Origin: Pseudomonas neuropathica
GTDB taxonomy: Bacteria; Pseudomonadota; Gammaproteobacteria; Pseudomonadales; Pseudomonadaceae
Direction of reading: 5' to 3'
NCBI RefSeq assembly: GCF_015461835.1
Contig: NZ_JACOPX010000003.1
Location: 1 to 64,000 of the forward strand
DNA length: 64,000 nucleotides
Shown piece by piece: positions 52,515 through 61,900 of this stretch; the stretch's first letter is position 1; the number at the start of each line of letters is the position of its first letter. A program made the position numbers and the translations under genes. The notes beneath the pieces are model-generated. The model searched no databases and was not told the DNA's origin. It saw only the letters and a program-made list of their open reading frames with translations.

Positions 52515-55037
52515 ATGTTCCCGATGACACCCATCGCGGCTGCGCTTGCGCTGTTGTTTTGTGCCAGCGCAGCCGTGGCGTCCAACTCCACCGGAACTAC
52601 ACCCCGCAGTCTGCTGGCGCAGGCCAAGGGTTTGCCGGCGGATTTCGAAGAGCATTTCTTTGATGTGCCTCTGGCGGTACGGGTCGAAGTCGATCAGCAA
52701 CCGTTGGGTGAGGCCATGGTGGTGTTGTCCCGTGACGATCGCATCACCCTGCTCGAATTCACTGACACCAGCGAAAATCGTTTTGGCCCCGCCGAGCGGG
52801 AAAAATGGGCGAGCTATCTGAAACCCGGCGTGCCCTTGGGTGCGTGCAGCGGTTCCTGCCCGGACCAGTTTCTGGCGGTGCATTACAACCTGGAAAACTC
52901 GCTGGTCTCGATTCTCACTGAAAACGCCGAGCGCGATGTTGAGGCCAAGCGTTACTACGATCAGCCTGAAAGCGGCAGTCACGGTTTGATGGTGCGTAAC
53001 CAGCTCAATCTCAATGGCGGTCAGGATCAGGATCTCGGCGGGCGTTTCGGCCTCGAAGCCAGCTCAAGTCTGGGCAGCTGGAGTCAGACGCTGAATCTGC
53101 AATTGGCCCGTCTCGGCGGTCCGGACGACAAGCTTTATCACTCCGTTCAAGAGCTGCACACCCAGCGCGAACTGCAAGGCAGTTTTTTCCGCCTGGGCTA
53201 TTTCACCCCCAATTCCGAAGGGCTGACGCGCCAGCCGCGCACGTTCGGCAGCAGTCCCGACACCGCTGTCGGTGTGATGTACGGCAGCTCCGACAGCCTG
53301 GCCATCAACAGTCCGATGCCCAGTGTTTATCCGATTTATGTCACCGCCAACCGCCAGGGCTCGGTGGAGATCTGGCGCGACGGTCTGCTGATCAATACGC
53401 AGTCGGTGCCGGCCGGTTTGCAGACCCTCGACACCCGGCCGCTGCCCGGTGGCATTTATGAAGTGGAAGTCCGGCTGATCGAGGACGGCCAGATCACCTC
53501 CACTACTCAGGAGTTGGTGTACAAGCCCAACAACTGGCGCAACCTCGACGAGCGCTGGCGCTACAACGTCTTCGCCGGCGAAGAACAGAAACTGCTGAGC
53601 AACTGGGACACCCAGGCCAGCGGCAGCCCGACGGCGGGCGCGTCGGTGAATTACCTGCTGCATCCCCGGGTGATTCTCGGATTGTCGGCGCGGCAGATTC
53701 GCGAAAAACTGCAATACGGCACGTCCATCGACTGGACCCTGGCCAATCACATCAGCCTCTACGCCAACGTCTACAAGACCGAGGATTACGGCACCGGTCT
53801 CGACCTGCAAAGCCTCTACAACTACGGCGCCGGCAGTCTTGTCGTCAGCCACAACCGCAGCTGGCTCGACACCACCAATACCTACGACACGTTGCCGGAT
53901 GGCACCCGGGTGCGCCCGCGCAATGTGTTCGTCGGCCAGACCAGCAATTCCTCGCTGGCGCTCAACCATCGCCTCAGCAGCAAGAGTTCGGTCAACGTGC
54001 GGGTCTCGCACAGCGAGGGCAATGTCGAAGGCATGGGCGTCGATCTGGGCTGGACCCAACGCACGATGGTGCTGGGCAGCGATGCCAGTTGGCGCCTGTC
54101 GATTTTCGATCGGCCGGGCAGTTTCAGCAGCGGCGATGCGCGCAATCGCGGGGTGGACCTGAGCATCAATATGGCGCTTGGTGCCCCCGGCCAGCAGATC
54201 ACCGGCAGCATCGGCTCTCGCACGGCCCGCGACGGCACGCGTGACAACAACGCGTCCCTTGGCTGGCGCAAGGATTTTCAGGATCACGTCCTGCAAAACG
54301 TCTCGCTTACCGCGCTCACCGACACGTATGGCGTGGGCGTATCCAGCCTGGCCAATTTCCGCACCGATGCGGTCAACGGCGACGGCTTCGTTCAACGCTC
54401 CTCCTATAACGGCAACTTCACCGGCGGCCTCAACCTCGACAGCACGCTGGTGGTCGGCGGGCAACAGATGCTCATGACCAGCCAGACCGAGGTACGCGGC
54501 GCCGGGCTGATCGTCGACGTCGAGTCAGACATCGAGGACATCGTCCTGCGCGCCGACGACTACACCGGTGGTGGTGCGGTGTTGAAGCCGGGGCGCAATT
54601 TCATCCCGATTACCGCGTACCAGAACAGTTCGGTGAGTTTCGACTTCGAGGGCAATCACGTGCCGGCGGCGACCATCGAACCGTCGCGCAGCCGCTATCA
54701 CCTGAACAAGGGCGGCGTGGAGTACCGCAAGGTCCGCGTGATGAAAACCCTGACCGTGCTCGGCCGGCTGGTGGATGGCCAAGGGCGGCCGCTCAAGGGC
54801 CACCACGTGATCAACCACGCCAGCCGTGGGGTGACCGAAGTCGACGGGTTCTTCTCGATGGAAATGAACGCCGGCTCGCCGACTTTGGAAGTGCGTCAGG
54901 GCAACCAGTTGCTGTGCCAGTTCCGCCTCGATGCCGGCAGCCATCGCAGCGAAAACAACGTGCTGATGATCGGCGATCTGCGCTGCACGCCGGACACTCT
55001 GGCCGACGTTAACCTCACCGAACAGAAAGCAGGTTGA
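52515..55037 (+). CDS. Class 5 fimbrial outer-membrane usher (TcfC/CooC/CblC type)
   Basis: An 840-residue outer-membrane usher with a signal peptide (cleavage near VASNSTG). Alternate chaperone-usher type: the N-terminal domain has PADFEEHFFDVPLAVRVEVD, an early Cys pair in PLGACSGSCPDQFLAV, then a long barrel (GRFGLEASSSLGSWSQTLNL, GIYEVEVRLIEDGQITS). A C-terminal domain with VLGRLVDGQGRPLKGHHVIN resembles the carboxypeptidase-regulatory/TcfC plug segment. It exports and assembles the fimbria. The tip gene follows after 4 bases. Confidence 0.9.
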   Translation: MFPMTPIAAALALLFCASAAVASNSTGTTPRSLLAQAKGLPADFEEHFFDVPLAVRVEVDQQPLGEAMVVLSRDDRITLLEFTDTSENRFGPAEREKWASYLKPGVPLGACSGSCPDQFLAVHYNLENSLVSILTENAERDVEAKRYYDQPESGSHGLMVRNQLNLNGGQDQDLGGRFGLEASSSLGSWSQTLNLQLARLGGPDDKLYHSVQELHTQRELQGSFFRLGYFTPNSEGLTRQPRTFGSSPDTAVGVMYGSSDSLAINSPMPSVYPIYVTANRQGSVEIWRDGLLINTQSVPAGLQTLDTRPLPGGIYEVEVRLIEDGQITSTTQELVYKPNNWRNLDERWRYNVFAGEEQKLLSNWDTQASGSPTAGASVNYLLHPRVILGLSARQIREKLQYGTSIDWTLANHISLYANVYKTEDYGTGLDLQSLYNYGAGSLVVSHNRSWLDTTNTYDTLPDGTRVRPRNVFVGQTSNSSLALNHRLSSKSSVNVRVSHSEGNVEGMGVDLGWTQRTMVLGSDASWRLSIFDRPGSFSSGDARNRGVDLSINMALGAPGQQITGSIGSRTARDGTRDNNASLGWRKDFQDHVLQNVSLTALTDTYGVGVSSLANFRTDAVNGDGFVQRSSYNGNFTGGLNLDSTLVVGGQQMLMTSQTEVRGAGLIVDVESDIEDIVLRADDYTGGGAVLKPGRNFIPITAYQNSSVSFDFEGNHVPAATIEPSRSRYHLNKGGVEYRKVRVMKTLTVLGRLVDGQGRPLKGHHVINHASRGVTEVDGFFSMEMNAGSPTLEVRQGNQLLCQFRLDAGSHRSENNVLMIGDLRCTPDTLADVNLTEQKAG

Positions 55038-55041
55038 TCCG

Positions 55042-56262
55042 ATGAAGATAATTACAGGCGGCTGCGCATTGGTGTTGGCGCTGAGCATGTCGCCGGTCCA
55101 GGCAATCAATCAGGAGATCCGCGCGTTGTTTCAGCCGGACTCTTCGCAGCCGGGCAAGAACGTGTTCGTCAACCAGACCCCCAACAGTGGTTACTGCGCG
55201 ACTTTTCCGGATCAATGCGCGGAAAACTCGATGTTCAGCATTCAGGTGCCGGTACGGTTCAACTCAACACTGACCCTCCCGCCCAATTGGGGCGTCGGCA
55301 TAAGGGTGCCCGCCAACTGGCGGCGATTGACGGTGACCAACACCGACACAATGGAAACGGAAATCGTTGAAGTGCGCATCACCGGTGTCGGCTCAAATTA
55401 TGTCTTGAGTCAGCCGGCGCACGAGCTGGTCGGGGTGAGCGACCCATTGGTCGGCCATCAACGGCTGTGGGAAGGCAGCAGTTGGGTGTATGCGCCGCCC
55501 CCTTGCCGGTACAGCGGGGTCGGCGTTTTCTCCCCGGCCTCCTACCGGTTTTTCTGGAAAACCCCCGTCGAAGACTACTGTGTCAAAAAGACCCTGGCGA
55601 CCATTCCGTCAATGTATTTCGATACCCTCGACTTCGCTTATGAACTGCGCACGCCCAATCCGTTGGGAATGTCATCGGGCCTGTACACCGGCTCACTGAA
55701 CTACAGCCTGGGCAATGGCGGCGATTTCCATTTTGGGCAAAGTTTCCAACCGGACGACAACAACCTGACCCTCGACTTCGTACTGGACGTTCAGCACACC
55801 CTAAAAGTCGATCTCCCGCCGGGTGGCAATAAAGTCTCGCTGGAACCCGAAGGCGGATGGGCGCCGTGGATCGAGAGCGGGCGCAAGCCGTCGCGGATCT
55901 TCCGCGACCAACCGTTCTTCATCTCGGCGTCTTCGCGCTTCAAGGTGATGCTGCTGTGTGGTTCCCTGGGCGGGCCTTACTGCTATCTCACCAGCCCCTT
56001 GGGCGATTCCGTTCCGGTCAAGGTCTCGATGTCCTTGCCTGCGGGAATCGACGGCCCCGGCGGCCCCGGCGCCCCGGTCAACAGAATTCCACTGCAATTC
56101 AACACTTGGAGGGGGCCGTTCCAGCCAAGCATGTATGTAGAACGCAAGGCTGGTGCGCTGCATTTCGAGCTGGAACCCCGGGACATCGACTTTCTCCTGC
56201 GCCCCGGCAAGAACGACCGGCTGCGCGGCAACATCACCATTATCTGGGACTCGGATGCGTGA
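55042..56262 (+). CDS. CooD/CblD-like fimbrial tip adhesin 1
   Basis: A 406-residue exported protein (signal peptide ending SPVQAINQE). The N-terminal adhesin part has FVNQTPNSGYCATFPDQC with paired cysteines, and the C-terminal pilin-like part ends in GNITIIWDSDA. It is a paralogue of the protein at 57626 over its whole length. In CS1 and cable pili the CooD/CblD protein starts assembly and binds host or surface ligands. The chaperone gene follows after 44 bases. Confidence 0.88.
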   Translation: MKIITGGCALVLALSMSPVQAINQEIRALFQPDSSQPGKNVFVNQTPNSGYCATFPDQCAENSMFSIQVPVRFNSTLTLPPNWGVGIRVPANWRRLTVTNTDTMETEIVEVRITGVGSNYVLSQPAHELVGVSDPLVGHQRLWEGSSWVYAPPPCRYSGVGVFSPASYRFFWKTPVEDYCVKKTLATIPSMYFDTLDFAYELRTPNPLGMSSGLYTGSLNYSLGNGGDFHFGQSFQPDDNNLTLDFVLDVQHTLKVDLPPGGNKVSLEPEGGWAPWIESGRKPSRIFRDQPFFISASSRFKVMLLCGSLGGPYCYLTSPLGDSVPVKVSMSLPAGIDGPGGPGAPVNRIPLQFNTWRGPFQPSMYVERKAGALHFELEPRDIDFLLRPGKNDRLRGNITIIWDSDA

Positions 56263-56306
56263 GCGCTCCAGTCCGGCCCTTTTCGATTTTCATGGAGTTG
56301 AACGCG

Positions 56307-57050
56307 ATGAAACGTGGTTTTCTGCTGGGCGTGCTCAGCGTGTTTTGCCTGACGGCGCAGGCCGGTCCGCAAATCAATGTCGGCACCGTGTACGACTATC
56401 TCGACGCCGATAAAAGTACTTATCTGAAACGCGTATTCAACAGCGGCGATGCTACAGCCTTCGTCAAGGTCAATGTGCTGGAGATCATCTACGGCGCCGA
56501 TGGCGTGCCGCAGGAAGTGCCCGTGCAAAACGCTGCCGACGGCGCTTCACGCAATGGTGTGATGGCCAGTCCGGCGCGGCTGATCGTGCCCGCGCAGGGC
56601 ATGCAGGGTACGCGTTTGCTGTACATGGGCGAGCGCGATCGCGAGCGCTATTTCCGCGTGCGCTTCGTCCCCGTGGTACCGGAAAAGGAAGACGACTTCG
56701 TGGTCAGCAGCGAGGAGCGCGAAGACTACAAAAACTCGCTTTCAGCCGGGGTCAACGTGATGACCGGTTTCGGCACGATCTTCTTTGTGCGGCCGAAGGA
56801 CGCGCGTTTTGCCACCGTCATCAATGACACCGAAAAACGCTATGAACTGCGTAACGATGGCAACACCGTGCTGATTGTCGATGAGTTCAAGAGCTGCTCA
56901 CTGAGCAAGGAAAGCGACTGCGGCGCGACCACCAAACATCATGTGCTGGCGGGCAAGACCTTTGCCTTCGATAAGGAAAAGGGCCGTCAGTACAGCTTCT
57001 TTCTGGTCGAGGGCAGCGAGAAGAAAACCATGAAGATCGCCAGTCGCTAG
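56307..57050 (+). CDS. Class 5 fimbrial periplasmic chaperone (CooB/CblB type)
   Basis: A 247-residue periplasmic protein (signal peptide MKRGFLLGVLSVFCLTAQA). Mature features are INVGTVYDYLDADKSTYLKR, SPARLIVPAQGMQGTRLLYM, YFRVRFVPVVPE and a Cys pair in FKSCSLSKESDCGA. This fits alternate chaperones, which are unrelated in sequence to PapD types. The start at 56307 has GGAG 9 bases upstream; the open frame continues far upstream but only as a shadow of the tip gene. Confidence 0.9.
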   Translation: MKRGFLLGVLSVFCLTAQAGPQINVGTVYDYLDADKSTYLKRVFNSGDATAFVKVNVLEIIYGADGVPQEVPVQNAADGASRNGVMASPARLIVPAQGMQGTRLLYMGERDRERYFRVRFVPVVPEKEDDFVVSSEEREDYKNSLSAGVNVMTGFGTIFFVRPKDARFATVINDTEKRYELRNDGNTVLIVDEFKSCSLSKESDCGATTKHHVLAGKTFAFDKEKGRQYSFFLVEGSEKKTMKIASR

Positions 57051-57083
57051 GTTTGTTTTCCATTGACGCATCGGGTAACCAAC

Positions 57084-57587
57084 ATGATCAAGCAATGCAC
57101 CGCCGCCGCGCTGCTGGCCGCCACTGCGCTGACCGGCGCCGGGGCGTGGGCCGCGCGCGAAGAGCACACCTTCGAAGTGTCCCTGACCATTCCCAGCCGG
57201 CCGTTCTATATCATTCCGGCAGAACCGGGCTGGATTCACCGGCCACAGCGGCTTGAGTGGGACTATCAGCGCTCGACCCTCAGCGGGCTGATGCGCAATT
57301 TCGATGTGCACCATGACAGCAGCGCGATCGAAGCGCGTCTGGCCTACGACCCGTACCTGGAGAACGGTCGGCCCGGTGAAGTGATCGATCTGCGGGTCGC
57401 GTTCAATGATGTCGAGCTGAGTTCGCACGCCACTCCGCGCCAGGTGCTGTCCGAGGAAGAGGCCGCCGGAGGCAAGCGTGTGGCGTTAAAGATCGACCCG
57501 ATCGAGCCGGCGGGTGGTTATCGCTCAGGCGATTACTACGGCAATGTGGTGCTGATGTTCAACGCCAGGGCGCCGGGGGCGCAATGA
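57084..57587 (+). CDS. CS1-type fimbrial minor subunit
   Basis: A 167-residue exported pilin (signal peptide ending AWAAREEH). It is similar in plan to the major subunit: FEVSLTIPSRPFYIIPAEPG at the mature N-terminus and YRSGDYYGNVVLMFNARAP at the end, but more divergent and more charged. It may form an adaptor or a second fimbrial form. The following tip gene frame begins with an ATGA overlap, although its likely start is 38 bases downstream. The TTG at 57063 is a less likely start. Confidence 0.85.
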   Translation: MIKQCTAAALLAATALTGAGAWAAREEHTFEVSLTIPSRPFYIIPAEPGWIHRPQRLEWDYQRSTLSGLMRNFDVHHDSSAIEARLAYDPYLENGRPGEVIDLRVAFNDVELSSHATPRQVLSEEEAAGGKRVALKIDPIEPAGGYRSGDYYGNVVLMFNARAPGAQ

Positions 57588-57625
57588 GGCAAAACAGATC
57601 AGGCTCATCGGAGGCAGGACTAATA

Positions 57626-58846
57626 ATGAGAGGGTTTATTTGGCCAGTTTTACTGGCGGCGTTGAGCATCCCTCAGGCGCAGGCGATCAATCAGGAGATC
57701 CGTGCCTTGTTTCAACCGGACTCTTCCAGACCGGACAAGATGACGTTCGTCAACAAGACGCCGAACAGCGGTTATTGCGCCACCTATCCGGGCCAATGTG
57801 AAAATCACGGAATGTTCAGCATCGAATTGCCGGTACGTTTCAGTTCTACCCGCTATCTGGATCTTTTCGACTGGGCGGCAGTGAAGGCGCCCGCCAATTT
57901 GCGGCGGCTGACCGTGACAAACAGCCAGACCCAGGAAACGCAATCTGTGGAAATACGCATCATTGGCATGGGCTCCAAATATGTTTTGAGCAAACCGGCT
58001 GTTCGACTGGCAGGCGGTAGCAATGCGCTTGAAGGCCATAGCAGGTTATGGACCACGGGTAATTGGGTGCAAACGATACCCGCGCCTTGCTGGTACAGCG
58101 GCGCCGGTGCCTACGATGAAGACAGCTGGCGGTTTTTCTGGAAAACCACGCAGGAGGCCCATTGTTTCAAGGTGCCGGCGTACCACATTCCGTCGATGTA
58201 TTTCGACAAGCTGGATTTCGCCTACGAGCTGCGCACACCTAACCCGTTGAATATGTCCACCGGCCGTTATACCGGTTCCCTGACTTACAGCCTGGGGCCT
58301 GGCGGTGATTTCGATTTGGGCAAATTGTTCGAGCCGGACGACAACAGCCTGACCCTCGATTTCGTTCTGGACGTGCAGCACACCTTGAAAGTGGACGTTC
58401 CGCCTGGCGGCAACAAGGTCGTGCTGGAACCGCAGGGCGGCTGGCAGCGCTGGCTGGACAGTGGACGCAAGCCCTCGCGTCTTTACCGCGATCAGATATT
58501 CCATATCTCCGCGTCATCGAAATTCACCATGAAACTTGAATGCGAGCATCGGCTGGGCTGGGGCTCGGGCTGCGCCATTACTGACGGCCAGGGTTTCGCT
58601 GGAGGGGTAGACGTCAGTGTCAGTCTGCCCAACGGCTTGACCGACAGCGCCGGGCAAGCGGTCAAGCGCATGCCATTGGGAGTCGAGGCGACAGCACCGT
58701 TTCAACCTGGCATGTATATCGATCGCAAGCCTGGCACCCTGCATTTCGAAGTGGGTGAGCAGCAAACCCACTGGATGATCGACAAAGCCCGAGGCCGGCC
58801 TTACACGGGCAATATCACGGTGATCTGGGATTCGGAAGTGAGTTAG
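57626..58846 (+). CDS. CooD/CblD-like fimbrial tip adhesin 2
   Basis: A 406-residue paralogue of the tip adhesin at 55042, clearly alignable throughout (INQEIRALFQPDSSRPDKMT, FVNKTPNSGYCATYPGQC, DLFDWAAVKAPANLRRLTV, GNITVIWDSEVS). Signal peptide MRGFIWPVLLAALSIPQAQA. The start at 57626 has AGGAC and GGAGG upstream and gives the signal peptide; an ATG at 57584 overlapping the previous gene would add 14 residues before it. The largest differences from copy 1 are in the N-terminal adhesin loops, in keeping with a second ligand. Last gene of the operon; a weak CCGGCC/GGCCGG dyad near 58858-58886 separates it from the convergent toxin gene. Confidence 0.87.
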   Translation: MRGFIWPVLLAALSIPQAQAINQEIRALFQPDSSRPDKMTFVNKTPNSGYCATYPGQCENHGMFSIELPVRFSSTRYLDLFDWAAVKAPANLRRLTVTNSQTQETQSVEIRIIGMGSKYVLSKPAVRLAGGSNALEGHSRLWTTGNWVQTIPAPCWYSGAGAYDEDSWRFFWKTTQEAHCFKVPAYHIPSMYFDKLDFAYELRTPNPLNMSTGRYTGSLTYSLGPGGDFDLGKLFEPDDNSLTLDFVLDVQHTLKVDVPPGGNKVVLEPQGGWQRWLDSGRKPSRLYRDQIFHISASSKFTMKLECEHRLGWGSGCAITDGQGFAGGVDVSVSLPNGLTDSAGQAVKRMPLGVEATAPFQPGMYIDRKPGTLHFEVGEQQTHWMIDKARGRPYTGNITVIWDSEVS

Positions 58847-58901
58847 TCGCGGTGTAAACCGGCCAGTCCTTGGCAGGGCCGGCCGGGTTGAAAGCCTGCC
58901 G

Positions 58902-61900
58902 CTAGAGATCCGCGACTCTCATCGCTTCGCGGGTCAGTTCTCTGGACAACTCTTTGCGCTGGTAACCGATGTCATCGATCAGTTTGTCGTAATGTTCCTG
59001 ACTCATCGCTTCGCCAGAGAAAACCTCGGCGTGGGGGATGCCGAGTTGAGTCGCCAGTTTTTCCATTTTTCGCACCAGTGCATTGAACTGTGTCTGATCG
59101 GTCAGGTTGGCCCATTGCGCCTGTGCCGCGCGCAGTTCATCAAGCCATTCAAGTTTGTCCTCAAAGAGGCGATCATTGCGTTCGTACTTCGTCGGGTGGG
59201 TCTTGCGCAGATGACGCTCCCAGAAGTTGTCTGAAGACAGATTGATCATTTTATTGATCAACCCGTCGCCCTTCTCTCGATTCATGATCATTCGGTGAGC
59301 CAGTTCGATCTTCGCGTTAGTGACACCGGATCGAGGTTGATAGCGCATGCCTTCCGATTGCCAGGGCAGTTCCAGTCTTTGCGCCAGGCCGGTTTCGAAT
59401 GCCAGATGAATCTCTACTTCATCCGGTGCAGGCTTTCTCGGATCGATCAGGTTCTGTTGCGCCTGGTTGCTGTATTCCACGCGAGCCTCGTCGCCCACCA
59501 AGTCCAGCCGCGCAGCACTGCGGGCCAGGCGTACGAGGGTGTTATCCAGAACCTGGGCCGATGTCGGCGCTGTATAGGCTTTGGACACCAGCACTTTCAT
59601 TCCCAGTGAATTGAACAATTGCGCACCGAGATCGCCGCAGTCCTCCGGGGACACAATCTGTCTGAACAGTTTTTCGCGCAGCTCTGAATCGAGGGCGGCG
59701 GCTTCGACCATTTCCCAGACACGCTGGGTCAGCTTGCGGCGTGCGGGCTCAGTCCGGTAATCGGCGTTTTCTCTTTGTTTGGCAATCACGCTGAAAAAAC
59801 CGGCGGAGTCCGGCTCGGCCATCAGGTCATGCCAGGTTTCTTCGCGATATTTGCTGACCGCCGCTGAGGGGCTGAAACCGCCAGACTCATCGGAAGATAC
59901 TTGCCAATGGCGAAGCTCGGTTTTGATTGCCTGTGAATAACGCTGCTCAAAAGCAAATCCTGAAGACTCCCGGTATTGGCCAAAACGCACACGGTCTTCA
60001 TTGGTGAGTCCCGATATACCAAAACGCGCGCGACTGAGAACGAACGCCTGTTCGGAGCCCGGCGTGACCTCGGGCAAGGTGTTGATCGGCGCCTGCCGCA
60101 TATCGAGCATGAAACTGCGCGGTCGCTGCCGATTGTTGCTGCCCACCTTGAACAGCCCTTCGGGCCAGGTCTGGATGTCGGTGTTAGCCAGGCTCAGCTC
60201 TTCCAGCCGGTACATCCGCCCGACATCCGGAGGCAGGTGCAAGGGGTTGCCATTGAGGTTGAGGGTGCGCAGACGCACCAGTTCCTTGAGTTGAGGCGCC
60301 GAGCCGATGCGGTTGTCGGCCAGATCCAGATCTTCGAGTTGACGCATCTGGCCGATGCTGGAGGGTATCTCTTCAAGATTGCACTGGCGGGCGCTCAATT
60401 GGCGCAGATGAGGGAAGCTGCCGAGCAATCCCTCGGGATCTGCCGAGAGGGATGTTCTGTTGATGCGCAGTGAGGTGATCTTGTCGAGGTGCACCTTGAT
60501 GTCGGGTTGCTTGCGCAGGTCTTTCCACCAGCGTTCGAGATCATAAGTTCTGAGTCCGGAGGTCAGGTCCAGCGTATAGCCCTGATCGGGATCCAGGCTG
60601 CGCTCACCGAACGGATCGCTTTTACGCTCGAAACATTCGATCAGCTGTTCTTCGATGTGCAGGCCGCCGTTTTGCGCGTAGTCCCTGGACGCTCCCAAGG
60701 GCATATGTCCGGAGTCGTCCATTGCGGCGGGATAGGTGTCCCGCCATTTCTGCAATGCACTCTGAAATTCCTTGCGTTCGCTTTCCAGCTTGGCAATCGC
60801 ATCGGGTGCATTGCCGTCGCTCTTGCGCTGCAAGGCTTCAATAAAGGCGGCCACCTCTCTTGTGTTCATTTTCGGGTAGAGCGTACTGATGCGTTGTTCC
60901 GGCGTCGGTTCAGCCCAGAACCACGGCCAACCGCGCACCAGCGTTTCGGTCTCGATCGTCGCCACTGGGCGGATCGGCGGTTCTGCCAGCGCAGTTCGGC
61001 GCTGCGCTGGGGCGGCAGCCTGTTCCATGACCCACCGTTTCAACGGGCGCCCCTGACCGTGCCGGTAACCCACGGCTGGCAATGTTTCGGCAGGCACGGC
61101 CTGCAGAATCGACTCGTAGAAATCATCCGCGTCATGCAGTGTGCGGTTGCCTGCGTCGAGCACTTCATAGCGACCCTGCTCGTCGCGGATCAGGCGCCTG
61201 ACGACGCTTGCATCATCGGGTCCGACACTGCAGCGCAGTGGCCCGTCATAGGTGCCGTCGCGCACTTCCAGACGCAGATCGGCAAAGGTGTCGGTGTTGA
61301 GCCTGAGGGTATTGAGGGCGAGGCGTTCACTGTCTGCGGTCATCAGCTCGTCATGATAAAAGCCCTCGTAGGCGCGGGTGGCGCAGGCTTCGAAAGCCAT
61401 TTCGCGGGCCTGAACCTTGAGGCGCAACGGCAGGCGCTTTTCATCGGCGATTCTTTTCAGTTCGCTGGGTCTGGCCTGAGCCACTAGTTTTTCGGCAAGC
61501 GGCAGCGGGAGGTCGGGGAAGGTCTGTTTGACGATTCTGATGTCGGTGTTATCTGATCGTTCCCCTGCTTGATAGACATGACGGGAGACGTCGCCACGGC
61601 GCTCATCGACGGCATTGGCAAGCCGGTTGCGCAAGGCCGCGACGCGTTGCTCAGGGGCAATGTCCGGGCCCAGCAGGTGGTTGAATTGTTCATCGGAGAG
61701 GAAGTTCGCCACGCGATCCGGCAACTGGCCCGCATTCAGATCGTTGAGGCTGATGCGCAACGTCTCCGTCGGTGCAGCCTGCGGATTGCCATACTTGCGC
61801 GAGTAACCCGTCAGGCTGGCATCGGCAAACACCTCCAGCGCTTTGCTGTAAGGCCAGCCCGGCAAACCGGTCAACAGCGGTTCCAGCCAGACGGCCTGTG

